From Phascolarctos cinereus (lineage: Eukaryota; Chordata; Mammalia; Diprotodontia; Phascolarctidae), in the NCBI RefSeq assembly GCF_002099425.1, contig NW_018344252.1, positions 1,550,001-1,614,000 of the forward strand: a stretch of 64,000 nt of DNA, in the 5' to 3' direction. A program made the position numbers and the translations under genes. Below are positions 33,815 through 45,290 of this stretch, piece after piece (position 1 is the first letter of the stretch; every line of letters starts with the position of its first letter). Under the pieces are notes generated by a model. The model was not told the DNA's origin. It saw nothing but the letters and a program-made list of their open reading frames with translations, and searched no databases.

Positions 33815-34064
33815 CTTCCTGTCCTTCCTCCTCCCCCTCCTCCTTCCCTTCTCCTGCCCTCTTCCTTCCCTCTTCCTCCTTTTCTTCCTCCTCCTCCTTT
33901 TTCTCTTCCTTCTCCTTCTCCTCCTTCTCTTCCTTTTTCTCCTCCTTCTCTGCCCCCCCCTTCTCTTCTCTTTCTTCTTCCTTCCCTTCTCCTTTCCTCT
34001 TCTTCCTCCTTTTCTTCCCCCCTCCTCCCCCTCCTCTTCCCTTTCCTCCTCCTCCTCCTTCTAG
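33815..34064. repeat. Polypyrimidine (CCT/CTT)n tract
   Basis: About 250 bases almost without purines on the plus strand. The lysine/glutamate/glycine-rich and serine-rich frames read from it are artefacts. Confidence 0.95.
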
Positions 34065-34499
34065 GTGTGCCCTGGGTACTTTCAGTGTTGTCTTCATTCA
34101 CATAATCATAATAACAATTCTTTTGGTTCTTCTTGCTCCTCTCCGCATCAGCTCATCTAAGTCTCCCATGTTTCTCTGAATCCTTTGTGTCCACCATGCC
34201 TTCTGTACTTGACTTTGCTGTCAGCGGGTCGAGGCTGGGAGCTTCACAGTATCCCTTACTCCAAGTGTTTTCCTGCCCAGTGCTGGTTGGCTTGGTGGCT
34301 CAGTGTTGGGAGTCAGGCTGAAGGTTAAAACATTTTCAGTCAGAGAAACAAATGAATGATTCTCTTAGCCTGAGCACTTGGCTTCATTCCATAAGTATGC
34401 TTAGCTCAGCCTTACATGCCTATCCATTAATTTCCGTGGTCTTCCTTTGCTATCATCCTTGACAACCTGAGAAATATGAGTTGAAAGGATCTCCCATTT
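34065..34499. other. Intergenic, unassigned
   Basis: No recognised gene or repeat. Confidence 0.35.
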
Positions 34500-34850
34500 T
34501 GTTATTTCATTCACTCAGCCTTCTTACTCTAAAGATACCTGCACTGTCAGACCCATTCTCAGGATTGGTAAATCCCTAGCCTAAACATTTCATAAAGGAC
34601 CCTGCTGGGCTTCCTTCACTTGCAGCTTGACTCAGGTTTTCACTTCCTCACCATTGACTTTTCCCCATGGGGTACTGACTCCTTGCTCTGCTACTCCCCT
34701 CTGCTTCCCAGCTCCCCTTTGTATATTGTCTTCACCCATTAGAACATAAGTAAGCTTCTTGAGGATAGGAATGGTGTCATGTGCTTGTATTTGTATAGTG
34801 CCTGGCACATGGTAAGCACCTAATAAATGCTCTATTTAATATGATGGATC
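34500..34850 (+). repeat. CR1/L3 or L2 3' end
   Basis: A pyrimidine-rich lead-in is followed by TAAGCTTCTTGAGGATAGGA, GTGCCTGGCACATGGTAAGC and CACCTAATAAATGCT. Confidence 0.75.
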
Positions 34851-35079
34851 ATGTCAATTTCCTTATGTTGATCAACCCTTTTATTCCTGTTATTAATCCA
34901 ACTTACTTATAATGAATTTAAAAATACATTTCTGTAATCTTTTGCTAAGATTTGAACATTTTGATTTAATATTCCTGAGGAGTACTTAGGCATGGCTTTC
35001 CAAAGTCCATCTGTGTGCCCTGGCCACCAGCTACCTCTGTCAGTGGCTGGACATGAAGAATCAATTCTTTAGAGCGCGG

Positions 35080-35275
35080 GTCCTTCATCTTTTGGTGTTC
35101 TGGACTCCTTTGGGAACAATCCTGGTGAAACTTATGAACTCCTCCTGAGAATCATGCTTTTCAAAGCATACATTAAAACACAGAGGATTAAGAGGGAAAT
35201 GGACGACATATATTGAAATGCAGGCATCCTACTAGTTTCAAGCATGTTCATGGCTCCCAGGTCCAAACTCTTGCC
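35080..35275 (+). repeat. Unnamed ~170-base interspersed repeat, copy 4
   Basis: It has TGGACTCCTTTGGGAACAAT, CAGAGGATTAAGAGGGAAAT and ATATATTGAAATGCAGGCAT, in the same order as the intronic copies. It ends with GTTCATGGCTCCCAGGTCC. Confidence 0.6.
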
Positions 35276-36609
35276 TTGGGGCATGTGACCCACATATGGG
35301 ATTCAGTTTTGAAGCCCTTACTGACTCTTCCAAGCTGCTAGGGATTGGTGGAGATGAAAAGATAAGGGACATAGTTCTTGCTGCCATGCCTACCAGGTGA
35401 GGATGTTTGGTGGGAGGAGGGATGGGAATGAACATTTCAGGAAACAAGCAGGAAACCAGTGGAAAGGAGTGTGGTCCTAGCATAATAATTCTAGAGATTA
35501 AAGAGGATAGCAGGTAAGTCAGTCCATAGGCCCAAATCATGTACGCATAAATACATGGGTACATGCATATACATATGCCTACATACATGTAAATACATAT
35601 AGTTACCAATTATATTAGGATATAATTAGTAGTTCTTTGTTTGATTAGCATCTCTATTGGATAACTGGCAGAAATTTTTATATCATGTTTTTTTCTTTGA
35701 AAATCACCAGTTTCACCATGGCAGTCAATTGCAACAGCAAGTAATAATATTGCTAAGAAAGATGCAAAGGTATGTAATGGTGCTGGTCTCCTTCCAGACT
35801 TCTGGGCCCTGGTCATTTGTGCCAGATTCCCCTTCCTACTCCTATCTCCTCTCTGGACTTTTCTCTTTGTCTCCAATCCCAGTTGTTATATGGACTTCCT
35901 GGCTAACCTTAGACAAATCCCTTTGCCTGTCTGGGCCTCAGTTTCCTCCCCAGACTGGCCAGTTTCTGAGGCCCCTTTCAGATCTAAATGTAGTCTACTG
36001 TTAAATGCCTTCAGGATATATGAGGTGCTGGGGAACAGAGATGAAGCCCATTCTGGAAAGAGAAGCTAGAACCAGGTGATGAATGGCGTCTGAAGAGGCA
36101 GCTGTAAGCTTGGTTTTCCAGAGTGGCACACAGGTATCAGGGGATGAATGGGGGTCATGGAATCTTGCCTCATCTCTCAGTGAAAATGCTGGCCTTTCTA
36201 TGATTTCAGCTCCCCCTACTCGTTTCTCCTGGGCATAAAGGGGCCTATTTCCTCAGACATCAGGAGAGCTGCCTCCCATATTGCTGTTCCTTCCCATTCC
36301 CTGCCCAATAAACAGACCAGGGAAGCTCAGTGAGGGGTGGCTATGGGCATTCTCGGACATTTTTTCTCACGTAGCAATTGTGACTGTTAGTTCTGCTCTT
36401 GCCTGCTGCCAATGCCACACCACAGAAGAGGGTGAGCGTGAGGGATGGCCCATAAACCTAGGCTGCACCAGGTGATCCTTCTGAACAGAGAGCTGAGACT
36501 CTAGAAGGGTTGGGATCAGATCCTCTCTGAGGCTTTGGGGAGTGAGCATGGCTTCAGATGTAGACGGAAGAGTTCGATCAGATCAGGTGCCCACCATGAC
36601 AGGCTGAGG
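35276..36609. other. Intergenic, mostly unassigned
   Basis: A MIR-like core lies at about 35,905-36,000 (GGGCCTCAGTTTCCTCCCCA). I see no gene in the rest. Confidence 0.4.
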
Positions 36610-37110
36610 GTGTAGAATCATAGGATTTTAGATTAGGGCTAGAAGGCACCTTAGCTCCCCCCACACCTTCTTAGATGAGATAACTGAGGCCCAGAGAAGC
36701 AGCAGATGAGGAGCCTACGGTTACACAGGCAGGAAACAACAGAAATGGAATTCAAATCAAGGCTCTCTGGCTTTCCAACTCCCACACCCTTTCTGCTGTG
36801 TCACACAAAGCTGGAAATGACTTGGAGATCATTTACTCTATGTCTCTAATTTTACAGATGGGAGAAACTGAGACCCACAGAGGCAAAAGGATTTTCCCAA
36901 AGTCCCAAAGCTAGTAAGGCTTAGGATCATGGGCTTTCAAGGTAAAAGGGATCTTCCATGTGGACTTGAAGGGTCTCCTTTTACAGGAGAGGAAACTGAG
37001 ACTCAGAAAGAGGGATCAGCCTACTTAAGGTCACGACGCTAGGAATATAAAGGACGGCGTTTGATCCTCGTCCATCTGACGCCACAACTGGCACTCTTCC
37101 CAGAGGACTT
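36610..37110 (-). repeat. Run of three inverted MIR copies
   Basis: Three successive antisense MIR tails begin near 36,620, 36,805 and 36,920. Each carries a GAGATAACTGAGGCCCAGAG-like phrase. They look like separate insertions, not a tandem array, because their flanks differ. Confidence 0.75.
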
Positions 37111-37929
37111 TGCTTCTAAGAGGTGAGAGACATGAGCAAACAATGTCAGATGTTCACTTTTCTGAGACAAGAAATAGTAGAATGCTGTCTCTCTGGTATT
37201 GCCATTTCCTGGAGAAAGAAAGACTGAGTTCAGACCCTGGGGTTCTTGGCATGTTGGGGCAGCACACTCTTGCCCCTTTGGTTTCAGCAAATATTTTGAA
37301 TTTTAATGGAAAATGTGAATGTAAGGATGAGGATACGAGGCTTCTACCAAAATCCTGGGAGAAGAGAAAGCAGTTAGTTTCAACAGTCTGACTTAGGCTC
37401 CTAGCTAGTTTAGAGCTGAAAGGCAGGGTACTCCCAGTTCACCTAGCCAACCCCCACCTGTCACAGACAGGGAGACCCTTTGATCCGTTTGACAGATATC
37501 CAGCTGTCCATGAAGCATTCTGTTGTTTGGATGAGATGGGTGAGTGCCGCCAACCCCATGCTTTCTTTTGGCTCCCTGAGGATGCTGGCCAGCCACCATG
37601 AAATTAGCGGGGTTTGATCTTGGCACAAGGTGCTCATCTGAGACTTGAAAGAAGTAGTTAGGAAAATCCACGTGCTGAAACATTTAAGATATGCTTTGTG
37701 GTCTCCTTTTGTGTGATTGTCAGCCAGGATGCATCCCGAGGAAGCGAGCCTGCCAATTCCCTGCCACAGATAGAGAATTTATGGATACTAGGGGGATTTC
37801 CTATTTGAGATCTGAAGGGAAGCATTTCTCCCTGTTTTTCCCCCATTGAGCATTCAGCAAAGGTCAGCTGATGAACATGGATGAAATCAGGGGAAATCAC
37901 AGAGCTCAGTCCTGCAGTGCAGATATCTT
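37111..37929. other. Intergenic, unassigned
   Basis: No recognised gene or repeat. Confidence 0.35.
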
Positions 37930-38365
37930 TTGGATGAATGAATGAAAAAGCATTTATTAAGCACCTGCCATGTACGAAGCATCATGCTTAGCTCTGGCAA
38001 CATAGACAGCAAAGCCTGTTCCAAGAAGCCTGTGTTCTAAAAAGAAATGGCACATTTAGCAGGGCTGATGGAAAGAAGCCCTGGGCTTGGGGTTTGGTGA
38101 TGCTTCCTTAATTCCATTTTCCATTGTTCAAGTCATCTTATTGAGACTTAGTCTGAATGGACTGTATCATCTCATTCAAGGCGAGGTTGAGTGTGGCTCT
38201 GAGAAGGATCCTAGGATTTGTACCACCAAGGACTTTGGGGGTCAGTTAGTCCAACTTAGAGAGGACTTGTGTCCAGAATAGGGAAGTCCTTCCCAGGCTC
38301 ATTCAGGCAATAAATGACAGAGTTGAGTCTCCTGCCCTTCAATGCCAGTGTGCTCTCTCCATTAT
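37930..38365 (-). repeat. Inverted L2 3' end and MIR piece
   Basis: AATGAATGAAAAAGCATTTA and AGCACCTGCCATGTACGAAG mark the L2 end (about 37,930-38,050). A weak inverted MIR occupies about 38,185-38,365. Confidence 0.7.
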
Positions 38366-38494
38366 AGCATGTGTAAGGTCCTGTCTGCTTCTTATGTGGA
38401 TGATCTAGCTATTGATTTTTGTCAAGCTTTTACAAAACACAATGTACTCAAATATATGTGTTTGATGGGCTTTTTATATGTACTCACACATACA

Positions 38495-39995
38495 TGGTGT
38501 TTTTAAAAAATTTATTTTCAGTTCCAATTTCTCTCTCTTCCTCCCCCCCCATTGAGAAGGCAAGAAATACAACACCTCCCATATGAAGTCATGCAAGACA
38601 TATTTCCACGTTAACTATGTTGCCAAAAGAAAGAAAGAAAGAAGAAAAGAAGGAAGGAAAGAAGGAAAGAAAGAAAGAAAAGAAAAATAAAGTGAAAAAA
38701 TGTTGCAATCTGTACTTAGAGTTCATCAATTTTCTCTCTGGAGGTAGATAGCATTTTTCATCATGCGCCTTTGGGAATGTCATGGTTCACTGTATTAGTC
38801 AGAGTGACTAAATCTTTCACGGTTGATCATTCTTACGATATTGTTACTACTGTGTACATTGTTCTTCTAGTTCTATTCACTTCACTTTGCATCAGTTCAT
38901 ATAAGTCTTCCCAGGTTTTTCTGAAACCATCTCCCTTATAATTTCTTACAGCACAATAGTAGCCCACCATAATCTTATACTTGTTCAGGCATTCCCCAAT
39001 TGTTAGGCACTTCTTTTTTGCCACCACAAAAAGAACTGCCATAAATATTTTTGTACATACGGGGCCATTTCCTCTTTCTTTTGTCTCTTTGGGAGCACAG
39101 GCCTGGTAGTGGTATAGCTGGGCCAAAGGGTATGCACAGTTTGATAGCCCTTTGGGCATATTTCCAAATTTTTCTCCAGAATGGGTTGGGCCAGTTTACA
39201 GCTCCACCAATAGTGCATTAGAGTACCTATTTTTCCTCTAGCATTGCCATTTTCCTTTTTCTGTCATCTTAGACAATATAATGGGTATGAGATAGTACCT
39301 CAGAGTTGTTTTAAATGTGAATTTCTCTCATGATTAGTGATTTGTAGTATTTTTTACATAACTATTGACAGCTTTGTTTTATTCCTCTGAAAACTGTCTG
39401 TTTATATCCGTTAACTATTTATCAATTGGGAAATGGCTCTTATTTTTATCAATTGACTCAGTTCCCTATATATTTGAGAAATGAGACCTTTATAAGAGAA
39501 TCTCGCTGTAAATTCCTCTCCCACCCCAGTTTCTTTCTAATTTTGGCTGCATTAGTTTTGTTTGTTTAATTTAATGTAACCAAATTATCAATTTCTAATA
39601 ACTTTGATCCTCTCTATCTCTAGAATTCTTCACTTATATGAAGATCTGACAGGTATTTTTTTCCCTCGTTCCCCTAATTTGCTTATGATATTACCGTTTA
39701 TGTCTAAACCATGTTCCTATTTTGAGCTCATTTTGGTATATGGTGTGAGATGTTGATCTGTGCCTAGTTTCTGCCCGGCTACTTTCCAGTTTTCTCAGCA
39801 GTTTTTGTCAAACAGTGAGTTCTTGCCTCAATGGCTGGGATTTTTGAGTTTATGAAGCACTGGGTGACTGTGGTCCTTCATTTCTGTATATTGTGCACCT
39901 AATACATTCCATTGATCAACCACTCTATTTCTTATCCGGTGCCAGATTGTTTTGCTGGTTACCATTTGTAATATAGTTTAAGATCTGGTACTATC
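38495..39995 (-). repeat. 5'-truncated L1, inverted
   Basis: The 3' UTR phrase TTGAGAAGGCAAGAAATACA is followed by a (GAAA)n-like run (38,626-38,690) and then the minus-strand ORF2 end. Readable minus-strand pieces at 38,833-39,218 include YVQKYLWQFFLWWQ and MHYWWSCKLAQPILEKNLE. It is about 1.5 kb and more degraded than the copy at 30,715. Confidence 0.9.
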
Positions 39996-40063
39996 ATGAT
40001 ACTCTCCTTCACTTAGAAAAAATAATTCCTGTGATATTCTTGACATTTTGTTTCTCCAGATGA

Positions 40064-40099
<36 letters not shown>

Positions 40100-40320
40100 T
40101 AGCTCTTTAAAATAATTCTTTGGTAGTTTGATGTGTCACTGAATGAGGAAATTAATCTAGAAATATCTGGTGTTTCAAGGCTGAAATGCAGGTATTAAAG
40201 AATGCTTTGTACTTAATAATGCTTATATTTATTTTAAAATAAATTATATTTAATAATTTATATATTATATTAATATAATTATTATATCAATAATTTAATA
40301 ATTAATAATAAATAAGTATT
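40064..40320. repeat. (ATT)n microsatellite and AT-rich tract
   Basis: A pure ATT repeat at about 40,064-40,100 is followed, after about 100 bases, by a palindromic AT-rich tract (about 40,218-40,320). Confidence 0.9.
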
Positions 40321-40564
40321 CAACTGGGAAGACCAGAATAAAATACTTGGTAGGGAGTTAAAACCCAAGAAGAGAGAGGACATAGCAAGACAACAAACAG
40401 CTGTCCCCAGTGAATTCAAGTCACAAAGACTAGAAGACTGTGGCCCCATCCCCTGAAAGAACTGGAGGATGTGATCATGATAGCCCTAGAAGGGTTTTGG
40501 AAAGGTCATGGAAAGCAGGAAAGCTACCACAGCACTGGGGAAAGGCAAAAGTGATTTGGAGTGA

Positions 40565-40700
40565 ATGAAAGAATAAATGTTTATTCAGCATTTGCTATAT
40601 TCCAGGCATTGTGCTAAGCACTGGAAATAGGAATGCAAAAGTGAGGTAGTCCTAGCCTTTAAGAAATTTACATTCCAAAGGGGAAGATACTATGTAGAAA
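40565..40700 (-). repeat. Inverted L2 3' end
   Basis: GTTTATTCAGCATTTGCTAT, CCAGGCATTGTGCTAAGCAC and TTTAAGAAATTTACATTCCA. Confidence 0.8.
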
Positions 40701-41139
40701 AGACTGGTGACGACTGAAGGAAGTTTTGTTCTGCAGAGTCGTAGTAGTGGCTGTGCTACATTAAGAAACAGACTGGAAGACAGAGATGGTTAGCAGAGAG
40801 GTATAGAGAGTGCTGTCACATGCAGGCTGACAGATGACTGACAGGGAATGGGGAATGACTGAATTGCCTTGCCCCGATCTCCTTCCCCCTCCACCTTCTT
40901 GTGTACCAGTAGGAGTTCATGATTTGTTCTCTGGCTGTGAGCTAAGCTTCTCCTTTATGCTGACAAAGTCTGGTGAATCATGATATTCATTTGCATGCCT
41001 ACCTTACCTGTGGCATGAGTGTTGACAGGGTCATGCTTGGCTGGGTACCTCACTAGATGTAACAGCTGGAAGTTCCTATTTCCTATTGGGAATCCAATAG
41101 ACATCCCATGGAAGCTTACTGACCTGGTATTTAAGGGTA
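40701..41139. other. Intergenic, unassigned
   Basis: No recognised gene or repeat. Confidence 0.35.
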
Positions 41140-41393
41140 GATAATAAACATTTATCAAGCACTTGTTATGTACCAAGCACTGGGCTAAGTGCTATGCAGA
41201 TGTTCTTTCACTTGACCCTCACAGTAGGGGTAAGGGCTATTATCTCCCCATTTCATGATTGAGAAAATTGAGACAGAGGTGAAGTGACCTGCCCAGGGTT
41301 ACACAGTTAGTAAGTGTCTGAGGCTGGCTTTGAACTCAAGTCCTCCTGACTGCAGGCCCAATGCTCTATCCATTGGGCCACCTAGCTACCGCT
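41140..41393 (-). repeat. Near full-length inverted MIR/marsupial SINE
   Basis: An L2-like tail (AACATTTATCAAGCACTTGT) is joined to a MIR core (GAAGTGACCTGCCCAGGGTT) and the head CACCTAGCTACCGC. Reverse-oriented and well preserved. Confidence 0.85.
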
Positions 41394-41959
41394 AAATAAT
41401 AAGAAACAAGGGAGAGAAAAACAAGTTGGAAGAACCCTACCCTTGAATTTGATCATTTACTTCAATTGCTTCTAGAAGAATGACTGTCTTTAATTAAGGG
41501 TGTGAGTGAGAAGGTCAGCTCACACTTGGAGCTATGACTAAGGCTCTGCTTCTGACCTGACCCAAGAGAAGAGCCCAGGTGAGGCCACAGTAGGGCAACA
41601 GCAAAGGGACTGGAAAGAATGTCTTGCCTTGAATCCAGGTCAGTGGGTAGAGATAGAATTGGTCTAGGAGGATTTGGATGTCTGCTCCTTTCTGGTTGGT
41701 AGGAGTGAAGAGAGCACAGGCTCCTGGTGATCCACACTTACACCTAGTGTAACAAGTGGGAACTTGGTCTATGATGCTTTCATGTTTTTCTTTCTCTTGG
41801 GGGTTTTTATCTTGGGAACTCTTTCAGTTCTTCTAACTTGGCCTCATCCAAACAAGACCCAAGACACTTTTATAGGATTTGGTAGTTATTATTGTAAATT
41901 TGTAAAAAAAAAATGCTGATATTATTATTAAACCACCAAATGACCTCACTGAAGCATAT
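41394..41959. other. Intergenic, unassigned
   Basis: No recognised gene. This is the left flank of the Ty3/gypsy-like fossil, and I see no terminal repeat in it. Confidence 0.35.
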
Positions 41960-43340
41960 ATGATTGGAGAGACAGAAAGACAAGAAACACAATGTTTTCT
42001 TAAAACCAGCAAAGTCCTTCAGAGACCAAATGAATGGACAGATGAGAGTAAGCTTTCAAAGATCGGTCAACTGTTTTCTTCCATGTGAACTGATGTTGGT
42101 ATATACTGTCCCAGACGAGCCTTTTGTCCTGAATAGAGAGGCTAACCTTGAGGTTTTACAGTCAGTCTTTGCCAAAAGAATTATGGTCACATGAAGCCAA
42201 TTGCACTTTCCAGTAGCAACTCTTATTGCTCCAGTTAAGCAACAGTGAGACTAGCTATGCCATCCACAAGCTGGAGGTCCTGGCATCGAGGTGGGTTGTT
42301 AGAACTCTGTTTATTTATCATTGCTACAAGCGTGAACCTGGAACACAATCTCCTGACACATTCTGAACAGGACCAATGTACATACTGTTTGCCAGAGTAA
42401 GTAGCAGCTCTAGCTAATTGTGAATTTAGCATTTGCTGAACCAGGGAAGACTAAAATGGATGGGAGGTGCTCTGCACAGAAGACCATGTGACATTGAAGC
42501 TATGGGTTTACCTGCAGAAGGTGTAAAATTATGCATGACACCCCCAAACGAGATTATAAGCAGAGGGCAGTTCAGCTGAAAGTCTGGCACTTCCACCAGA
42601 TAGCATGCCAACAACATTCACAAAGCTTCTCTCATTGTTGCAACCTTCTTTGCCTCAATTATCTGTGGACAACTGGCAAAGAGACCAAATGGCAAATAAA
42701 GGAGCTCACGAAGTCTTAATACAAGCCACACTGTGAGGCAGTGATGGCAAAGGACTCAATCATCAGTCTTGCCAAAGACTGTTCCTGTTGAGACAAGGAG
42801 AGACACTGGTGCTGGACAATAGAGTACCCTACGGGATCTTCACGGCCACTGTGCATGGGACCAACAAGCAGCTGGTGCTGCCTAGTGCATGTCACCCCAA
42901 AGCCAGGAAAGCTTTACATAGGGGTCAAGGAATGACCCTAGATATGGTAAGAAACAGATATTAGTGGCCCAAGAGAGCTGTAGAAGTCACCAAGAAGTGT
43001 GAAACATGCCTGTTTTATATAAGGAAAAGTACTACCAACTCATGGTGCACATTTGAAGAATACAAGTACTAGCAACGCTTTTAGAGCTTGGCTGCATTGA
43101 CTTTCTATTCCTGGAAGGAGATAGTAAGAACAAAAGTCATATATTGGTGGGGACTGACCAATTCACAAGATATGCATAGTCATGCCCAACTAGGTTTTAG
43201 AACCTGGGACCATTATGGGGAAAGTATTTCTCAGAATATGGCCATTCTGTCAGGATTCATTCAAACAAAGGTAGAGACCAGAACAAAAAAATCAGTGTAA
43301 ACAGCATGTGGCTTTCCTGGTACATGCACAGAATGCCACT
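41960..43340 (+). mobile_element. Ty3/gypsy-like pol fossil (RNase H, zinc-binding and integrase regions)
   Basis: The plus strand shows, in the expected order, scattered similarity to Ty3/gypsy pol: the end of the reverse transcriptase/RNase H junction (about 41,990-42,180), RNase H (about 42,220-42,440), the integrase zinc-binding region (about 42,880-43,020) and the start of the integrase core (about 43,080-43,270). The element is broken, with about ten or more interruptions. No LTRs, gag or envelope were found. It looks ancient. Ty3/gypsy elements are long extinct in mammals apart from a few host genes derived from them. The assignment rests on recognised domain order, not on a search. 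Confidence 0.72.
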
Positions 43341-44542
43341 GTGAATGATGCCACATCTACTTATTGATTTATATTTTATAGTCTCTGAGGATGAAGAGAT
43401 TACAGATGCTACTGATATGCAGTATATCTCTTGGGATGATTGAGACTCTGAAATACATAACACCTATTTACATATTCAACTGGAACAATGCTGAGAGAAA
43501 TGTGTGATGGTATGATGCTCAATGAATTGAAGACTTTCATGACTGGTTTGTTCTGAGAAATCTTGGAGTTCATGGGATACACAAATTGGCAGAGTGATGG
43601 AGTATTCTTCCATACACCATTGTGGAGAGGTGGGGCAACTTGCCCCCCAAACTCCTGGGGGTCCTGAAAAGATGCTTCATCAGAACCACTTGTTGCTAAC
43701 TGGTGAATAATGGGGTAACCTCCTGAGAGACAAGCTGAAAATGATGGACATTCATCTCAGTGGATTCTAAGTGAAAGAGACCACTTGCCAGTTACAAAAA
43801 GACCTCCTGTCCAAGATAATGGAACAGAAACACACATTTCCAGTATAGAAGACTATACTGAACTACTCTACACCAGAGACTACACCTTTTCTGCCTTGTA
43901 TTTCAGCAGCAGAGTCTCGCAAGATATAAACACACCACCCAGAATGTAGTAACAGAGCTAGCCAAGATGGGCCCTCTACAAGTTCAAGTTTAGGTAGACA
44001 AGATAGCCCCAAACCATCAACTGGCATATATACATAGGGTGAGATAAGTCAGTAAATCCCAGGAGATTGAGGACCATCTGACTAGGGACCAGACTAACTT
44101 AGAACATTCTTGGTGAAATGATCACACATGTTGGCAGATGATAATGTGAGAATTCACTTATGTAATGTGCGCCTTCATTGTCATTGCATATGTCCATTGA
44201 TGCAGGAGTTAGTTATTTCACATTAAATATGTTTCTGTTCCATGACTGTTTTCTGGTTATGTTTGTTTTGTATCAGTATTACATCTACTTTATAGCTACA
44301 CTTATAGGTAGTTTTACTTCCTTTTGCTATTAACTGTGTGCCCCTAGTTTTAGGCTGCCTTACTTGTTTATTTATTTATTTTGTAGCTCTATTCTATTTA
44401 TTGTTGCTGGAGTTTCTTTGCTGCTATACATATTTGCTTTTGTTTTATGGCTATGCTTGTGCTGTCGTGATGTGTGCATGCGACATATTCTGAGTATAAT
44501 TTAGACCTCTGGTCATTGAGGCAGCAGTTTGTCAAGTGGTGC

Positions 44543-44545
<3 letters not shown>
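43341..44545. other. Right flank of the Ty3/gypsy-like fossil, unassigned
   Basis: It may hold more of the same decayed element (to about 43,860), but I cannot support that. AT-rich DNA follows, with no recognised gene. Confidence 0.3.

Positions 44546-44590
<45 letters not shown>
44546..44590. repeat. (CA)n microsatellite
   Basis: Pure CA run of about 22 units. Confidence 0.97.
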
Positions 44591-44593
<3 letters not shown>

Positions 44594-45044
44594 ATTGTTG
44601 TGGTCACTGTCTTTTTTTTAAAGTATAGAATGAGCTGGCATAGACATGGAAAAGGCTTACAGGCAAGGGAACAAGTGTGAGCATGAGCTTTTCTTGGCCA
44701 GCAGCCCTGAAAGGAGAGATTGCTTGTTTCTGTGTCTTTCTGTCTTTCTCCCTCTGAAGCAGAGAAGGCAGGAGGGGTGGTATTAGACACAGTTCATGTC
44801 CGCGATGCCACCAGCCCACTCTCTGGTGGGCCCATTCCATCAGTTCTCAGCAAGAGGGCTTCTCCTCCAAGGCTAGCCAACATGGTCTAGAAAAGGAACT
44901 CCCGAGATACCAGACTCTGGTTGGGTGGCATGCTGAGGGTCAAGGCACTACCTGAGCCCCAGCTGGCTCCACTGCACAGTATAGAAGAAGATTTCACTTC
45001 TAGCTTCTCCTTCCCAGAAATCTCTCTCATAGCAGGAGCCATTG

Positions 45045-45290
45045 TGAATCCAGGCACTGTAGTCACAGGACTTTGTTCAAATCCCACTTCTGAAGCCGTG
45101 TGACTCTGGGAAAGTCAGCTAACCTTCCTGGGTCTTAGTTTCTTCCTCTGTAAAATGAGAGGGGTTGGACTAGGCCTTTGAGGTTCCTTCCAGTTATAGA
45201 TTTATCATCCTATATTTCCATTCTTGGGCTCAGTTTCTTCTGTGAAATGAGGGTATGGACTGGATGGTATCTGGGGCCCCTTACAGCCCT
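45045..45290 (+). repeat. MIR-type SINE pair
   Basis: TTGTTCAAATCCCACTTCTG, GGTCTTAGTTTCTTCCTCTG and GTAAAATGAGAGGGGTTGGA, then a second core at about 45,225-45,290 (GCTCAGTTTCTTCTGTGAAA). Confidence 0.8.

Noticed and set aside
33778-34179. Lys/Glu/Gly-rich and Ser/Phe/Pro-rich open frames
   Set aside because: Low-complexity readings of the polypyrimidine tract.
36610-37110. Three similar units in a row, suggestive of a tandem array
   Set aside because: Each unit is an inverted MIR tail with different flanks, so separate insertions explain them better.
43341-44545. Possible LTR or further pol sequence to the right of the Ty3/gypsy-like fossil
   Set aside because: No matching repeat to the left of the fossil and no clear terminal-repeat features; not supportable by eye.
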